Notes: generated by a model from the sequence alone, not told the origin. Positions 49,656-59,727 are shown, counted from the first letter of the stretch. The stretch: 64,000 nucleotides of DNA from an uncultured Desulfobacterales bacterium (GCA_938048455.1 CALIUY010000002.1:1-64000), one strand, 5' to 3'. A program made the numbers and translations.

Positions 49656-50048
49656 ATGAAGATCCTGGTCGGCTATGACGGCAGCAATTCCGCCAAGCAG
49701 GCTCTGCAGACGGCCGTGAAGCATGCCCGTGCCTTCGGCGCGTCGGTCGACGTAGTAACCTCCATGGAAAAAGGCTCCGAAAGTGACCAGAAGGCCATCG
49801 CCGAGGCCGAACGGGCCCTCGAATGGGCGAAAAGCGTCTTCTCGGAGCAGAGGGTCGACTGCCATACCCATCTGCTGATCCGCGGGCTGACTCCCGGGGA
49901 AGACCTGGTCGATTTCGCCCGCGAGCACCAGAGCGATGAGATCATCGTGGGTATCGAACGGCGCTCCAAAGTCAGCAAGCTCCTGCTCGGCTCGACGGCC
50001 CAGTTCGTCATTCTGAACGCCCCCTGCCCGGTGGTGACGGTCAAGTGA
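49656..50048 (+). CDS. Universal stress protein (UspA family)
   Basis: MKILVGYDGSNSAKQALQTAVKHA..ADEIIVGIERRSKVSKLLLGSTAQFVILNAPCPVVTVK-type pattern. Confidence 0.93.
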   Translation: MKILVGYDGSNSAKQALQTAVKHARAFGASVDVVTSMEKGSESDQKAIAEAERALEWAKSVFSEQRVDCHTHLLIRGLTPGEDLVDFAREHQSDEIIVGIERRSKVSKLLLGSTAQFVILNAPCPVVTVK

Positions 50049-50970
50049 GATCCGAGGAAAGGCAAATCGGAAGGGGCGTGGAAAAGAGTGGCCGCGCATC
50101 GGGCAGCGCCAAAAAAGCGCCCGAAACCTGCCGGGCGGCGAGTTCGGCCGCCCGGGGGGCGGCCGCCCGGGGGGGCATGCCGTCCCGCAGCCGGAAGGTG
50201 AGGTAGGCCGCGAAAAAGACATCCCCCGCTCCGGTCGGATCGGCCACGCGAGTCGCCGCAGGGGAGGGGAAGCGCAGGCGGCCGCCGCCGGCGAGATGGA
50301 TTCTTCCCCCTTCCGCCCCCGCCGTCACGACCCATTCCGCGATCCGGAACCGCGCGAGCAGCCGTTCCGGCGCCAGCCCCAGATGCCCGCAGGCGATTTC
50401 GTACTCTTCCAGGTCGGACTTGACGATCGCCGCCGTCTCCAGCGCCTGGGTGAGGTGCGGGCAAGCCTGCGCGGTAATGCAGCCGCCCTCCACACGCCTG
50501 ACCAGTCCCTGGATGTCGAGCGCGACCAACCCGGGAAACGAGTGCGCCTGACGATAGAAGGCCGGATCGATATCGTGAGGGTGCAAGGGGCCGGCGTGCA
50601 GGAGTTGCGCTCCGCGGGCCGCCTCCAGAATCTCCCGGGGCGAAAGCGGCGCGGCGAGCGAAGGGACCCGCTGGAGGCGGCGGGTTTGCCGGGGAAGATT
50701 GATGAAGACGGTGGTGGTTTCGCTCGGGCTCGAGAAACAGTCGATCCCCGCGGCCGCAAGAGGCGCTAGCAGACCGCCGTCGCGCGGGGCGAGCCGGGTG
50801 ACCGCGCCGACGGCGAGGCCCAGGCGGCGATAGGTGAGGCCGGCGTAACAGGGAACCCCGCCCGGCTTGAAAAACCGATCCGCCCCCGGCAAGTTGATGT
50901 CCAGGCTGATCGATCCCGCGACCACGACGCGCTTGAGCCGCGTCGCGGCGGGCGGAGAAGGGCGGACCAT
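50041..50970 (-). CDS. PfkB family carbohydrate kinase
   Basis: VVAGSISLDINLPGADRFFKPGGVPCYAGLTYRRLGLAVG, VADPTGAGDVFFAAYLTFRL. Confidence 0.87.
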   Translation of the reverse strand: MVRPSPPAATRLKRVVVAGSISLDINLPGADRFFKPGGVPCYAGLTYRRLGLAVGAVTRLAPRDGGLLAPLAAAGIDCFSSPSETTTVFINLPRQTRRLQRVPSLAAPLSPREILEAARGAQLLHAGPLHPHDIDPAFYRQAHSFPGLVALDIQGLVRRVEGGCITAQACPHLTQALETAAIVKSDLEEYEIACGHLGLAPERLLARFRIAEWVVTAGAEGGRIHLAGGGRLRFPSPAATRVADPTGAGDVFFAAYLTFRLRDGMPPRAAAPRAAELAARQVSGAFLALPDARPLFSTPLPICLSSDLT

Positions 50971-50990
50971 GGATGCCTCGCCGGCGTTTT

Positions 50991-51179
50991 TCAGGGTGCG
51001 GAGCGGTCCTTTTTTGCCTCGAGCGCGGCGCGCAGCCGGTCGCGCTCGGCTTCGGCGCTGCGGAGACGGGCCTCGAGCGCGGTCCGCTGTTGCGGAGTGG
51101 CCCCCTCGATCTCGCGGCGCAGCCGTTCGATCTCCTGTTGCCGCCGGTAGAGTTCGCGGGCCAGCAGACGGATGGACAC
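50991..51179 (-). CDS. Small coiled-coil protein
   Basis: [62 protein letters not shown]; directly upstream of pfkB-type gene. Confidence 0.55.
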   Translation of the reverse strand: MSIRLLARELYRRQQEIERLRREIEGATPQQRTALEARLRSAEAERDRLRAALEAKKDRSAP

Positions 51180-51303
51180 GGAGGTTTTCCCTCAAACGGG
51201 CAGGATGGTTGCACCGGGCCGACTCCGCGTATACCATGACCGGGCAGCCGGATCCAGTGCGCGCCGGTGGCGTGACCCGGAAAATGAGGCATCTCGATTG
51301 AGC

Positions 51304-52368
51304 ATGGAGCCGCAGCCGAAACCGCCGCTTGAGCCGTCCCCAACCGCCGGGGATCTCCCCGCCCTTCTTTCGCGCGAGCTCGACATCGGGGGGCGGACGA
51401 TCCCGGGACGGCTCGTCTTCGCCTCGATGAGTCTTCTCGGCCATGTCGCCTTTCGCGAGCTTCTTGACGAGTTCGGCGGCTGCGCACTGCTGTTTTCGGA
51501 GATGTGCAGCGCGGCGACCATCCCCACCGAAAACCCGAGGATTTCGAAACACTTCCGTTGGCGCCCCGAGGAGCTGCCGCGGCTGGTCTGCCAGATCATG
51601 GGATCGGATGCGGCGAGGATGGCTCGGGCCGCCGTGCGCATCGAGGCCGAGGGGTTCTTCGGGGTGGATCTCAATTTCAGCTGTGCGGCGGCCATGATCT
51701 GCCGGCGGGGTTGCGGTGCGGATCTCCTGCGCCGTCCCGCGGATGCCCTGAGGATTCTCGAGTGCGTCCGGCGGGCCGTGCGCATTCCCGTCACGGTGAA
51801 GTTTCGCGTGGGCTGGCAAGACGACGGCGATCGGGCGGTCGAAATGGCACGGGCCTTCGAGGCCGCCGGGGCCGATGCGCTCACCTTTCACCCGCGGGTG
51901 GCGCCGGACCGCCGCGCGCGTCCGCCCCGCTGGGAATACATCGGCCGGGTGAAGCAGGCGGTGCGCATCCCGGTCTTCGGCAACGGCGGGGTCCTCGACG
52001 CCGCGGGCTGCCTGCGCATGTTGCAGGAGACCGGCTGTGACGGGGTCGCCCTGGGGCGGATCGCCGTCGCCCGGCCGTGGGTTTTCGCTCTCTGGAGCGG
52101 AGAGAATGCAGCGGAGAATGACGACCTTTGCCGTTACACGGCTTTTCGGCTGTACGATCTTCTCTTGCGCCATTTTCCTCCCCCGGATGCGCTCATCCGC
52201 CTGCGGCGCTTCGTGTTTTACTTCGCCTCCAACTTCCGCTTCGGCCACGAGCTCTACCGCAAGGTCCGGGCCGCAGCCGACATGGAGGCGGCGCGGACGG
52301 CGCTCCAATCCTTCTTCGCCGTGCCGCAGGAGCGTTGCCCGTTGCCCAACCTGAATTACTTTCAATGA
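51304..52368 (+). CDS. tRNA-dihydrouridine synthase family protein
   Basis: QIMGSDAARMARAAVRIEAEGFFGVDLNFSCAAAMICRRGCGADLLRRP, IPVTVKFRVGW, IPVFGNGGVLDAAGCLRML. Confidence 0.87.
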   Translation: MEPQPKPPLEPSPTAGDLPALLSRELDIGGRTIPGRLVFASMSLLGHVAFRELLDEFGGCALLFSEMCSAATIPTENPRISKHFRWRPEELPRLVCQIMGSDAARMARAAVRIEAEGFFGVDLNFSCAAAMICRRGCGADLLRRPADALRILECVRRAVRIPVTVKFRVGWQDDGDRAVEMARAFEAAGADALTFHPRVAPDRRARPPRWEYIGRVKQAVRIPVFGNGGVLDAAGCLRMLQETGCDGVALGRIAVARPWVFALWSGENAAENDDLCRYTAFRLYDLLLRHFPPPDALIRLRRFVFYFASNFRFGHELYRKVRAAADMEAARTALQSFFAVPQERCPLPNLNYFQ

Positions 52369-52410
52369 CCGGGTGCCGGAAACCCCCCGGGCACGAAAGG
52401 AGCAGGGATC

Positions 52411-52986
52411 ATGGCCAGAGGGTGGAAGCGAACGTTCATCGGCAGACTCGGTCTTGGCGGGGTTCTGCTCGCCCTTTTCTTCGTTGCGGCGCCGCCGCCG
52501 GCGGCGGCGAAAAGCGCCGGCGAGATCCAGGCCGCGGTGCAGGCCTGTCTGGAGCGCTTCTACCAACAGGTGAAAGGCGCTCGGGAACTCGCGCAGCAGG
52601 CGAAAGGCCTCCTTGTCATGCCGGGCGTGGTCAAGGCGGGTTTCATCATCGGCGGCGAATACGGCGAGGGTGCTCTGCGGGTGGGAGGAAAAACCGCGGG
52701 GTATTACCGGCTCGCCTCGGGGTCGATCGGGCTGCAGATCGGCGGTCAGGCGAAGGACATCGTCATCCTTTTCATGACCGAAGAGGCCCTGCGAGGTTTC
52801 CGGGCGAGCGAGGGCTGGGAGGTCGGCATCGACGGCAACGTCGCCCTCATCAATCTGGGAGGCGGAGAGCGCGTCGATTTTACGAGGATGAAGGAGCCGA
52901 TCGTCGGCTTCGTCTTCGACGTCAAGGGGCTGATGGCCGACATTTCGCTCAAGGGGGCGAAGTTCAGCCGTTTTCAGCCCAGCTGA
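52411..52986 (+). CDS. SYLF (Ysc84-like) lipid-binding domain protein
   Basis: GLLVMPGVVKAGFIIGGEYGEGALRVGGKTAGYYRLASGSIGLQIGGQAKDIVILFMTEEALRGF. Confidence 0.9.
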   Translation: MARGWKRTFIGRLGLGGVLLALFFVAAPPPAAAKSAGEIQAAVQACLERFYQQVKGARELAQQAKGLLVMPGVVKAGFIIGGEYGEGALRVGGKTAGYYRLASGSIGLQIGGQAKDIVILFMTEEALRGFRASEGWEVGIDGNVALINLGGGERVDFTRMKEPIVGFVFDVKGLMADISLKGAKFSRFQPS

Positions 52987-54106
52987 AGGCCAAACGACCT
53001 TGTCCTCTGCCGGCGGCGGGTGCGGCCGGTCCCTCGCCCGGGGTGATTCCGTATTCCGCGGGCGTCAGAACCCGGTGGATCACCGCGAGGGTTTCCTTTG
53101 CCGTGGCTTGGATGCCCTCGGGGAGGAAAAGTTCGAGGTCGATCTCTTGGCGCGTCATCACCGGGTAGCCGTAGCGGCGGTGCGCGTGGCGCAAGGGTTC
53201 GCCTGCGGCGCGTCGGGCTTCGATGAAGGCGAAATGCCCGGCCAGCCGATTCTCGACGCGCCGGGCGGCTTCCCCGATCCACGTCGCCGGAGCGGAGAGA
53301 ATCTCCTCGCGCAGCGCCCGATCGATTTCGCAGCCGATGCTGTGGCGCCCGGCCGCGGCCGCCGCGCGCAGGGTCGTCCCCGTGCCGAGAAAGGGATCGA
53401 GCACGGTGTCGCCGCGGATCGAGTACATGCAGACGAGGCGGAAGGCGAGCTCGAAGGGAAAGGCCCCGCTTCGGGTGCGTCCCTGCCGGCCGAATCGCTC
53501 CTGACGCGTCCCCTTCAGGTCCATCCACACATCGGAATACCAGCGGTTGCGCTCTTCCCAGAAAAGGGCGCTTTCCCGGCGTCGTCGTTTTTCCTCACTC
53601 GACGGAAACTCCCGGGGTCCGCCCTTGCGCGCGATCAAAATGTGTTCGTGTTCGAGCGTGACATAGGCTCCTGCAGGATACATGCCCGAGCCCATGAACT
53701 TCGTGGGCGCGTTGGTCTGTTTGCGCCACAGGATCGAGGGCAGGGGGGTGAAGCCGATTTCGAGCAGCGCCTGGAGAATCCGCATATGGTTGGGGTACAG
53801 GACGAAGCGGCCTCTCAGGCTGCGCACGGCGTCGCCGATGACCAGGCAGGCGAAACCGCCCGGGCGGAGCACGCGGTGGACCTCGCGCCAGGTGCGATCC
53901 AGCGCTTCGTGCATCCAACGGAAAGCCGTCCAGCCGTCCCCCCTCTCCAGGGCCGCGGCGATCTTTCGGTTTCCGCGACGGAAGCTCTCGTCCCACATGG
54001 CGATCATGGGATAGGGGGGGGAGGTGAGGACGAGCTCCACGCTCGCCGCCGGAATCGGGGAGAGATCCGCAGCGTCCTGGAAATAGACGCGGTGTTGAGT
54101 TCGCAT
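52964..54106 (-). CDS. Solitary DNA methyltransferase (N4/N6, beta-type motif order)
   Basis: VELVLTSPPYPMIAMWDE (motif IV) near N-terminus and TVLDPFLGTGTTLRAAAAAGRHSIGCEID (motif I) later. Confidence 0.88.
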   Translation of the reverse strand: MRTQHRVYFQDAADLSPIPAASVELVLTSPPYPMIAMWDESFRRGNRKIAAALERGDGWTAFRWMHEALDRTWREVHRVLRPGGFACLVIGDAVRSLRGRFVLYPNHMRILQALLEIGFTPLPSILWRKQTNAPTKFMGSGMYPAGAYVTLEHEHILIARKGGPREFPSSEEKRRRRESALFWEERNRWYSDVWMDLKGTRQERFGRQGRTRSGAFPFELAFRLVCMYSIRGDTVLDPFLGTGTTLRAAAAAGRHSIGCEIDRALREEILSAPATWIGEAARRVENRLAGHFAFIEARRAAGEPLRHAHRRYGYPVMTRQEIDLELFLPEGIQATAKETLAVIHRVLTPAEYGITPGEGPAAPAAGRGQGRLAFSWAENG

Positions 54107-54244
54107 GGGAGGGTTTCAACACGGAGCGCGGGCGAAGTCAACGCCGGAAGGCTCTTGTCATCGCCGCCCTGCGGGGCCTACAATGGCCTAGATTTCTTTC
54201 TTCCCCACCGCGGATTGTCTTCTTGACCCCACGGGAGGCAGGCG

Positions 54245-55441
54245 ATGCGAAAACTCACGATCGAAGACCTGGAGGTGCGCGGCCGTCGGGTGCTGGTCCG
54301 CGTGGATTACAACGTCCCCCTCAAGAACGGCCGGGTCGCCGATGACACCCGCATCCGGGCGACCCTGCCCACGCTGCGGCGGCTGCTCGATCGCGGGGCG
54401 CGGCTCGTCCTCATGTCGCATCTGGGGCGGCCGAAGGGGAAAGCCTCCCCGGAGTTTTCCCTGCGGCCCTGCGCCGACGCGCTCGCCGCCCATCTCGGAC
54501 GCCCGGTCCGCTTCGCCGCCGACTGCGTGGGCCCGGAGGCCGAGGCGAAGGCGACGGCGCTCGAAGACGGCGAGGTGCTCTTGCTCGAGAACCTGCGGTT
54601 TCACCCGGAAGAGGAGGCCAACGATCCGGAATTCGCGCGAAGGCTTGCGCGCTTGGGCGAGCTCTATGTCAACGACGCTTTCGGGGCCGCTCACCGCGCG
54701 CACGCTTCGACCGAGGGGGTGACGCGTTTTTTCAAACAGTGCGCCGCCGGGCTGCTCCTGAAAAAGGAACTCGACTACCTCGGGGCCGTGCTCGAGAACC
54801 CCGTGCGGCCTTTTGCGGCCGTACTCGGGGGGGCGAAGATCTCGGGCAAGATCGAGGTCATTTCCCGCCTCCTGCCCCGGGTGGAGCGCCTGATCGTCGG
54901 GGGCGGAATGGCCTTCACCTTCTACAAGGCCCTCGGCCTCGAGGTGGGCGGCTCGCTGGTCGAGGAAGACCGGATCGAGCTCGCCCGGAAGCTGCTCGAG
55001 GAGGGCGGGGAAAAGCTGCTGCTTCCCGCGGACGTGGTCGTCACCGACCGGCTCGATCTCAAGGGGGGAACCTTGGGGACGATCCAAACCGTCCCTTGCC
55101 GGGAAATCCCCGCGGGATGGATCGGGGTGGACATCGGGCCGCAGAGCGTCGAGCGTTTCGGGACCGTCTTGAAAGAGGCCAAGACCGTCCTCTGGAACGG
55201 TCCGATGGGGATCTTCGAAATCGAAGCCGCCTCCCGGGGTACGGCCGCGATCGCCCGAACGCTCGCCGAGGCGACGGCGGCGGGGGCGACGACCATCGTC
55301 GGCGGGGGCGATTCGGCGGCGGCGCTCGAGCGCGCGGGACTTGCCGCGAAGGTCACCCATGTGTCGACCGGCGGAGGGGCCTCGCTCGAGTTCCTCGAGG
55401 GCAAGGTGCTCCCCGGGGTCGCTGCGCTGACCGATCGGTAG
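54245..55441 (+). CDS. pgk: Phosphoglycerate kinase
   Basis: VLVRVDYNVPLKNGRVADDTRIRATLPTL, RLVLMSHLGRPKG, LWNGPMGIFE, STGGGASLEFLEGKVLPGVAAL. Confidence 0.97.
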   Translation: MRKLTIEDLEVRGRRVLVRVDYNVPLKNGRVADDTRIRATLPTLRRLLDRGARLVLMSHLGRPKGKASPEFSLRPCADALAAHLGRPVRFAADCVGPEAEAKATALEDGEVLLLENLRFHPEEEANDPEFARRLARLGELYVNDAFGAAHRAHASTEGVTRFFKQCAAGLLLKKELDYLGAVLENPVRPFAAVLGGAKISGKIEVISRLLPRVERLIVGGGMAFTFYKALGLEVGGSLVEEDRIELARKLLEEGGEKLLLPADVVVTDRLDLKGGTLGTIQTVPCREIPAGWIGVDIGPQSVERFGTVLKEAKTVLWNGPMGIFEIEAASRGTAAIARTLAEATAAGATTIVGGGDSAAALERAGLAAKVTHVSTGGGASLEFLEGKVLPGVAALTDR

Positions 55442-55447
55442 GGCGCC

Positions 55448-56107
55448 GTGCGCATCGAGGCCGTCGTTTTCGACTACAACGGCACCCTGGTGAACGACCT
55501 TCCGCTCGTCGTCGCCTCTTACCATCGGGCGATCCGGGAGGCGGGCTTTGCGGTGGCGCGAGAGGAGATCGTGCGGGCGGTCTCGCTTCCGCCTTCGGCA
55601 AAACGGCGGGTCCTTCTCGGGGATGCCGTATCCGTGGCGCAGTGGGAAAAGATCCTCGACCGCCGCCGTCGGCTCTACCGCGATCTTGTCGCCCAGGGCC
55701 TCCCTCTCTTTCCGGATACGGCGCCGGTGCTGCGGGAACTTGCGCGGAAATTCCGCCTGGGGCTCGTTTCCAACACCTTCCGCGAGCTTTTCGAAGCCGG
55801 TTTTCCCCCGGAACTCGCCGGGCTCTTCGAATCCAGCCTCTTTTTCGGGGAGGCTCCTCAGCCCAAACCCTCGCCGCAGGCGCTGCGGGTGCTCCTCGGC
55901 CGGATGGAGGTCGCCGCGGAACGCTCCGTCTTCATCGGCGATGCGGCGGAGGACATGGCCATGGCCCGGGCGGCGGGGGCCTGCGGGATCGGCCTGACCA
56001 CCGGATTCTGCACCGAAGCGGAGCTTCGCACCGCCGGCGCAACCGCCGTGGAAAGAAGCCTTTCCGCTTGCGCCCGCAGGCTGCGGGCCGAGCGGGAAAA
56101 GACTTGA
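55448..56107 (+). CDS. HAD family hydrolase (phosphoglycolate phosphatase-like), GTG start
   Basis: AVVFDYNGTLVNDLPLVVASYHRAIREAG; FIGDAAEDMAMARAAGACGIGL. Confidence 0.85.
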   Translation: MRIEAVVFDYNGTLVNDLPLVVASYHRAIREAGFAVAREEIVRAVSLPPSAKRRVLLGDAVSVAQWEKILDRRRRLYRDLVAQGLPLFPDTAPVLRELARKFRLGLVSNTFRELFEAGFPPELAGLFESSLFFGEAPQPKPSPQALRVLLGRMEVAAERSVFIGDAAEDMAMARAAGACGIGLTTGFCTEAELRTAGATAVERSLSACARRLRAEREKT

Positions 56108-56222
56108 CAGCCGCGCGGGGGATGGGGAAGAAGCTGTCGATCGAGGAGGGAATCCGGCCGCGGGCGCAAGGGCACAGCCCCCCGCGGCTTTTCGTCCGTC
56201 GCCGCGGCGGAGAGCGGACCCG

Positions 56223-57287
56223 ATGAAAGAACGCATTCTCCACGGCTCCGGAGGCTCCTGCCGCCTCGTGATCGGAGGGCGGCTCGAGGATCTGGCCGGC
56301 CTCACGCCGGGAGCACACCGGGTGGCCTTTGCCGACGAAAGGGTTCTTCGCCTTTACGGGGAGCGCCTCCCGCCGGATCCGCTCGTCGTGGTGGGCGCGG
56401 GGGAAGAGGCCAAATCGCTTGCCAACGTGGCCCGCCTCTACGAGGAGCTTCTTCGGCTGGAGGCCGACCGCGATACCTTTCTGGTGGGAATCGGCGGCGG
56501 GGTCGTCTGCGACGTGACCGGCTTCGTCGCCGCGACCTACCTGAGGGGGCTTCGCGTGGGGTTGGTGCCGACGACGCTTCTCGCCCAGGTGGATGCCGCG
56601 CTCGGCGGCAAAAACGGCGTCAACCTGCACGGCTACAAAAATCTCGTCGGCACCATCCGTCAGCCGGACTTCGTTCTTTGCGATCTCGGCTTGCTCGGAA
56701 CTCTTCCCCCGGTCGAGAGAAAAAACGGCTTGGCCGAAGTGGTGAAACACGCCCTCATCGCCGACGACGGGCTGTTCGCCTACCTCGAGGAGAACGCCTC
56801 GGCGGCGGCCGCTCTCGACCCCCGGGTGATCTCACGGCTGGTCGAGGACTCGATCGCCGTCAAGGCGGCGATCGTCGCGAGGGACGAGTTCGAGACCGGA
56901 GAACGGCGGCTGCTCAACTTCGGGCACACCTTCGGCCACGCCCTCGAGAAGGCGACCGGTGCGCCTCACGGCGAGGCGGTGAGCGTCGGCATGGCGGTCG
57001 CCACCGGCCTCTCGGTCGCCGGCGGCATGCTCGCCCCGCAAGAGGCCGAACGGGTTCTCCGGCTGCTCGACGCTTTGGGGCTTCCCCGAAGCACGAAGGC
57101 CGACCCCGCCGGCGTCTTCGAGGGGCTGCGCCGGGACAAGAAGCGGGCGGCGGACCGCATCCGCTTCGTTTTTCTCGAGCGCATCGGGAAGGCGGCCGCC
57201 GTCGAAACGGGGCTGGAGGAGCTGCGGGAGCTTTTCCTTTCCTGGCGAAGCTCGCCGGAGGGGCAGGAGGTATGGCCAAAACGGTGA
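56223..57287 (+). CDS. aroB: 3-dehydroquinate synthase
   Basis: GGGVVCDVTGFVAATYLRGLRVGLVPTTLLAQVDAALGGKNGVNLHGYKNLVGTIRQPDFV, LNFGHTFGHALEKATG, HGEAVSVGM. Confidence 0.96.
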   Translation: MKERILHGSGGSCRLVIGGRLEDLAGLTPGAHRVAFADERVLRLYGERLPPDPLVVVGAGEEAKSLANVARLYEELLRLEADRDTFLVGIGGGVVCDVTGFVAATYLRGLRVGLVPTTLLAQVDAALGGKNGVNLHGYKNLVGTIRQPDFVLCDLGLLGTLPPVERKNGLAEVVKHALIADDGLFAYLEENASAAAALDPRVISRLVEDSIAVKAAIVARDEFETGERRLLNFGHTFGHALEKATGAPHGEAVSVGMAVATGLSVAGGMLAPQEAERVLRLLDALGLPRSTKADPAGVFEGLRRDKKRAADRIRFVFLERIGKAAAVETGLEELRELFLSWRSSPEGQEVWPKR

Positions 57288-58429
57288 AGGAGAAGGAAAC
57301 GCCCGCGGATCCGGCGGCGGAGCGCGCAGACGAAGAAAAGCGTCTGGCCGAACTCCGCCGGGTCATCGACCGGCTGGACGCCGAGATCCTGCGGCTGTTC
57401 AACGAGCGCCTGGAGGCGGCACGCGCCGTGGGGGAGGTGAAACGGCGACTCGGGCTTCCGGTGCGCGACACCCGCCGCGAAGCGGAGATCTTCCGGCGGC
57501 TCGCGGGCTTGAACCGCGGCAGCCTGCTCGCCGATCGGTACCTCGTGCAGGTCTTCGCCGCCCTGATGGCCGCGGCGCGCGAGGTCCAGTCCGGCAGCCC
57601 CCACGCGGCCGACGGTTTCGGCACGCCTTCTCTCTTCGCCGTGTTCGGAAACCCCGTGGTGCACAGCTTAAGCCCGGTCATGCACAACGCGGCCTTCGCG
57701 GCGACGGGCTTTCCCGGCATCTACGCCGCGATCCGGGCGGCGGACATCCGGCCGACCATGGCCGGAGTCCGGGCGCTCGGCTTCCGGGGGGCGAGCATTA
57801 CGATCCCGCACAAGGAGGCCGTCCTTTCCTGCTTGGATTACATCGATCCCCAAGCCCGGCGCATCGGCGCCGTGAACACCGTCCTCAACGAGGCCGGGGT
57901 TCTCAAGGGCTACAACACCGACGGGGAGGGAATCGTGCGGGCCCTCGGGGAACGGGTGGAAATCGCCGGCAAACGGGTCGCCGTGCTCGGAGCGGGCGGG
58001 GCGGCGCGTGCGGCCGCATTCGGCACCCGGCGCGAAGGCGCCGCGGTCACCGTCTACAACCGCACGCGGCCGAAGGCGGAAGCCCTGGCCGCGGCGCTGG
58101 AAGTCTCTTTCCGGCCGATCGAAGAATTCGACCCTTCCGACGCCGACATCCTCATCCACGCCACCCCCGTCGGCATGAGTCCGAACGCAGGAGAAACCCC
58201 GCTCTGCCGGGACCGGCTGCGGCCGGGGCTTGTCGTCATGGACATCGTCTACACCCCGCTGCGCACGAGACTGCTCGCCGAAGCCGAGGCCGCCGGCTGC
58301 GTGACCGTGGACGGGCTTTCGATGTTCGTCTACCAGGGAGCGCGGCAGTTCGAACTCTGGACCGGGATCGAAGCCCCCCTGGACATCATGCGCCTGGCCG
58401 TCGAAACCGAGCTTGCCGCACGCGGCTGA
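57272..58429 (+). CDS. aroE: Chorismate mutase-shikimate dehydrogenase fusion
   Basis: N-terminal AroQ-type [52 protein letters not shown]-terminal SDH AVFGNPVVHSLSPVMHNAAF, NVTIPHK-like ITIPHKEAV, GAVNTVLN, VLGAGGAARAAAFG. Confidence 0.93.
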   Translation: MAKTVKEKETPADPAAERADEEKRLAELRRVIDRLDAEILRLFNERLEAARAVGEVKRRLGLPVRDTRREAEIFRRLAGLNRGSLLADRYLVQVFAALMAAAREVQSGSPHAADGFGTPSLFAVFGNPVVHSLSPVMHNAAFAATGFPGIYAAIRAADIRPTMAGVRALGFRGASITIPHKEAVLSCLDYIDPQARRIGAVNTVLNEAGVLKGYNTDGEGIVRALGERVEIAGKRVAVLGAGGAARAAAFGTRREGAAVTVYNRTRPKAEALAAALEVSFRPIEEFDPSDADILIHATPVGMSPNAGETPLCRDRLRPGLVVMDIVYTPLRTRLLAEAEAAGCVTVDGLSMFVYQGARQFELWTGIEAPLDIMRLAVETELAARG

Positions 58430-58449
58430 AAAAACGAAGGGGGCTGTTC

Positions 58450-59709
58450 ATGCGCGAGATCCGGCCGCTTGCTCCCCGGGAAACCATGGTGCGCGTCCCG
58501 GGATCCAAAAGCTACACCCACCGCGCTTTCATCGCGGCGGCCCTGGCCGCGGGCACCTCACGGATCGAGGGAGCCCTCGCCAGCCAGGACACCGATCTCA
58601 CCCGTGAAGCGCTCCGCAACTGGGGCGCGGGGTTTGCCGAGGAGAGCGGCTTGTGGACCGTCCAGGGCACCGCCGGTCGCCTGGTCCCGTCGGCCGCTCC
58701 GATCGATCTCGGAAACTCCGGCACCTCCATGCGGCTTCTTTCCGCCGTGGCCGCTCTCGTCCCCGGTGCAAGCCTGCTCGGCGGCAGACCGCGGCTTGAA
58801 GCGCGGCCCGTCGGCGCTCTCGTCTCCGCGCTCGGCGCCCTCGGGGTCCAAGCCGAGTGCGTGCGCGGAAACGGCTGTCCGCCGGTCCGCGTGATCGGCG
58901 GCCGTCTTCGCGGGGGGCGCCTGCCGCTCGATTGCTCGCGGAGCAGCCAGTTTCTCTCCGCCCTGCTTCTCGTCTCGCCTTACAGCGAGGAAGGCGTCGA
59001 GATCGAGGTCGTCGGCGGGCCGGTTTCGCGGCCCTACATCGACATCACCGTTGAAGTGATGGGACGCTTCGGCGTCCGGGTCGAGCGCGAGGGCTACGCC
59101 CGCTTCCGGGTCGCCGGGGGGACCGGCTTCCGGGCATGCCGTTTTGAGGTCGAGGCCGACTGCTCGCAGGCGGGGTATTTCTGGGCGGCGGCGGCGATCA
59201 CCGGTTCGGCCGTGACCGTGCGCGGCATCCGCCGGCGCTCGCTGCAGGGGGACGTGCGGTTGCTCGAGGTGCTCGAGGCCATGGGCTGCCGGGTCGAGGA
59301 AAACGATGCCGGGATCCGCGTCACCGGAGGGGAGCTTCGCGCCGTGGAGGCGGATCTCGGCGATCTGCCCGATGCCGTGCCGACGCTCGCCGTCCTCGCC
59401 GCTCACGCGCGGGGGGAGAGCCGGATCCGCAACGTGGGTCACCTGCGGGAGAAGGAGAGCGATCGGCTGGCCGCGGTTGGCGAAGGGCTTTCGCGCATGG
59501 GGATCGCCGCGCGCGTGGAAGGCGCCGATCTCTGCATCGTCGGCGGGCGGACGCACGGAGCCGCGATCGACTGCCACGACGACCATCGCATCGCCATGAG
59601 CTTCGCCGTCGCCGGGTTGAAGACCCCGGGGGTGCGCATCCTGGACGAGGCGTGTGTCGCCAAGTCTTTTCCCGGCTTCTGGGAGGTTTTCGAAGAACTC
59701 TACAAGTGA
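58450..59709 (+). CDS. aroA: 3-phosphoshikimate 1-carboxyvinyltransferase
   Basis: VPGSKSYTHRAFIAAALAAG, LGNSGTSMRLLSAVAAL, DCSRSSQFLSALLLVSPY, RNVGHLREKESDRLAAV, DCHDDHRIAMSFAVAG. Confidence 0.96.
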   Translation: MREIRPLAPRETMVRVPGSKSYTHRAFIAAALAAGTSRIEGALASQDTDLTREALRNWGAGFAEESGLWTVQGTAGRLVPSAAPIDLGNSGTSMRLLSAVAALVPGASLLGGRPRLEARPVGALVSALGALGVQAECVRGNGCPPVRVIGGRLRGGRLPLDCSRSSQFLSALLLVSPYSEEGVEIEVVGGPVSRPYIDITVEVMGRFGVRVEREGYARFRVAGGTGFRACRFEVEADCSQAGYFWAAAAITGSAVTVRGIRRRSLQGDVRLLEVLEAMGCRVEENDAGIRVTGGELRAVEADLGDLPDAVPTLAVLAAHARGESRIRNVGHLREKESDRLAAVGEGLSRMGIAARVEGADLCIVGGRTHGAAIDCHDDHRIAMSFAVAGLKTPGVRILDEACVAKSFPGFWEVFEELYK

Positions 59710-59727
59710 TCCCCGAACGGGCGCCGT

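Noticed and set aside
54188-56305. 705-aa minus-strand ORF opposite pgk/HAD
   Set aside because: pgk motifs on plus strand are unmistakable.
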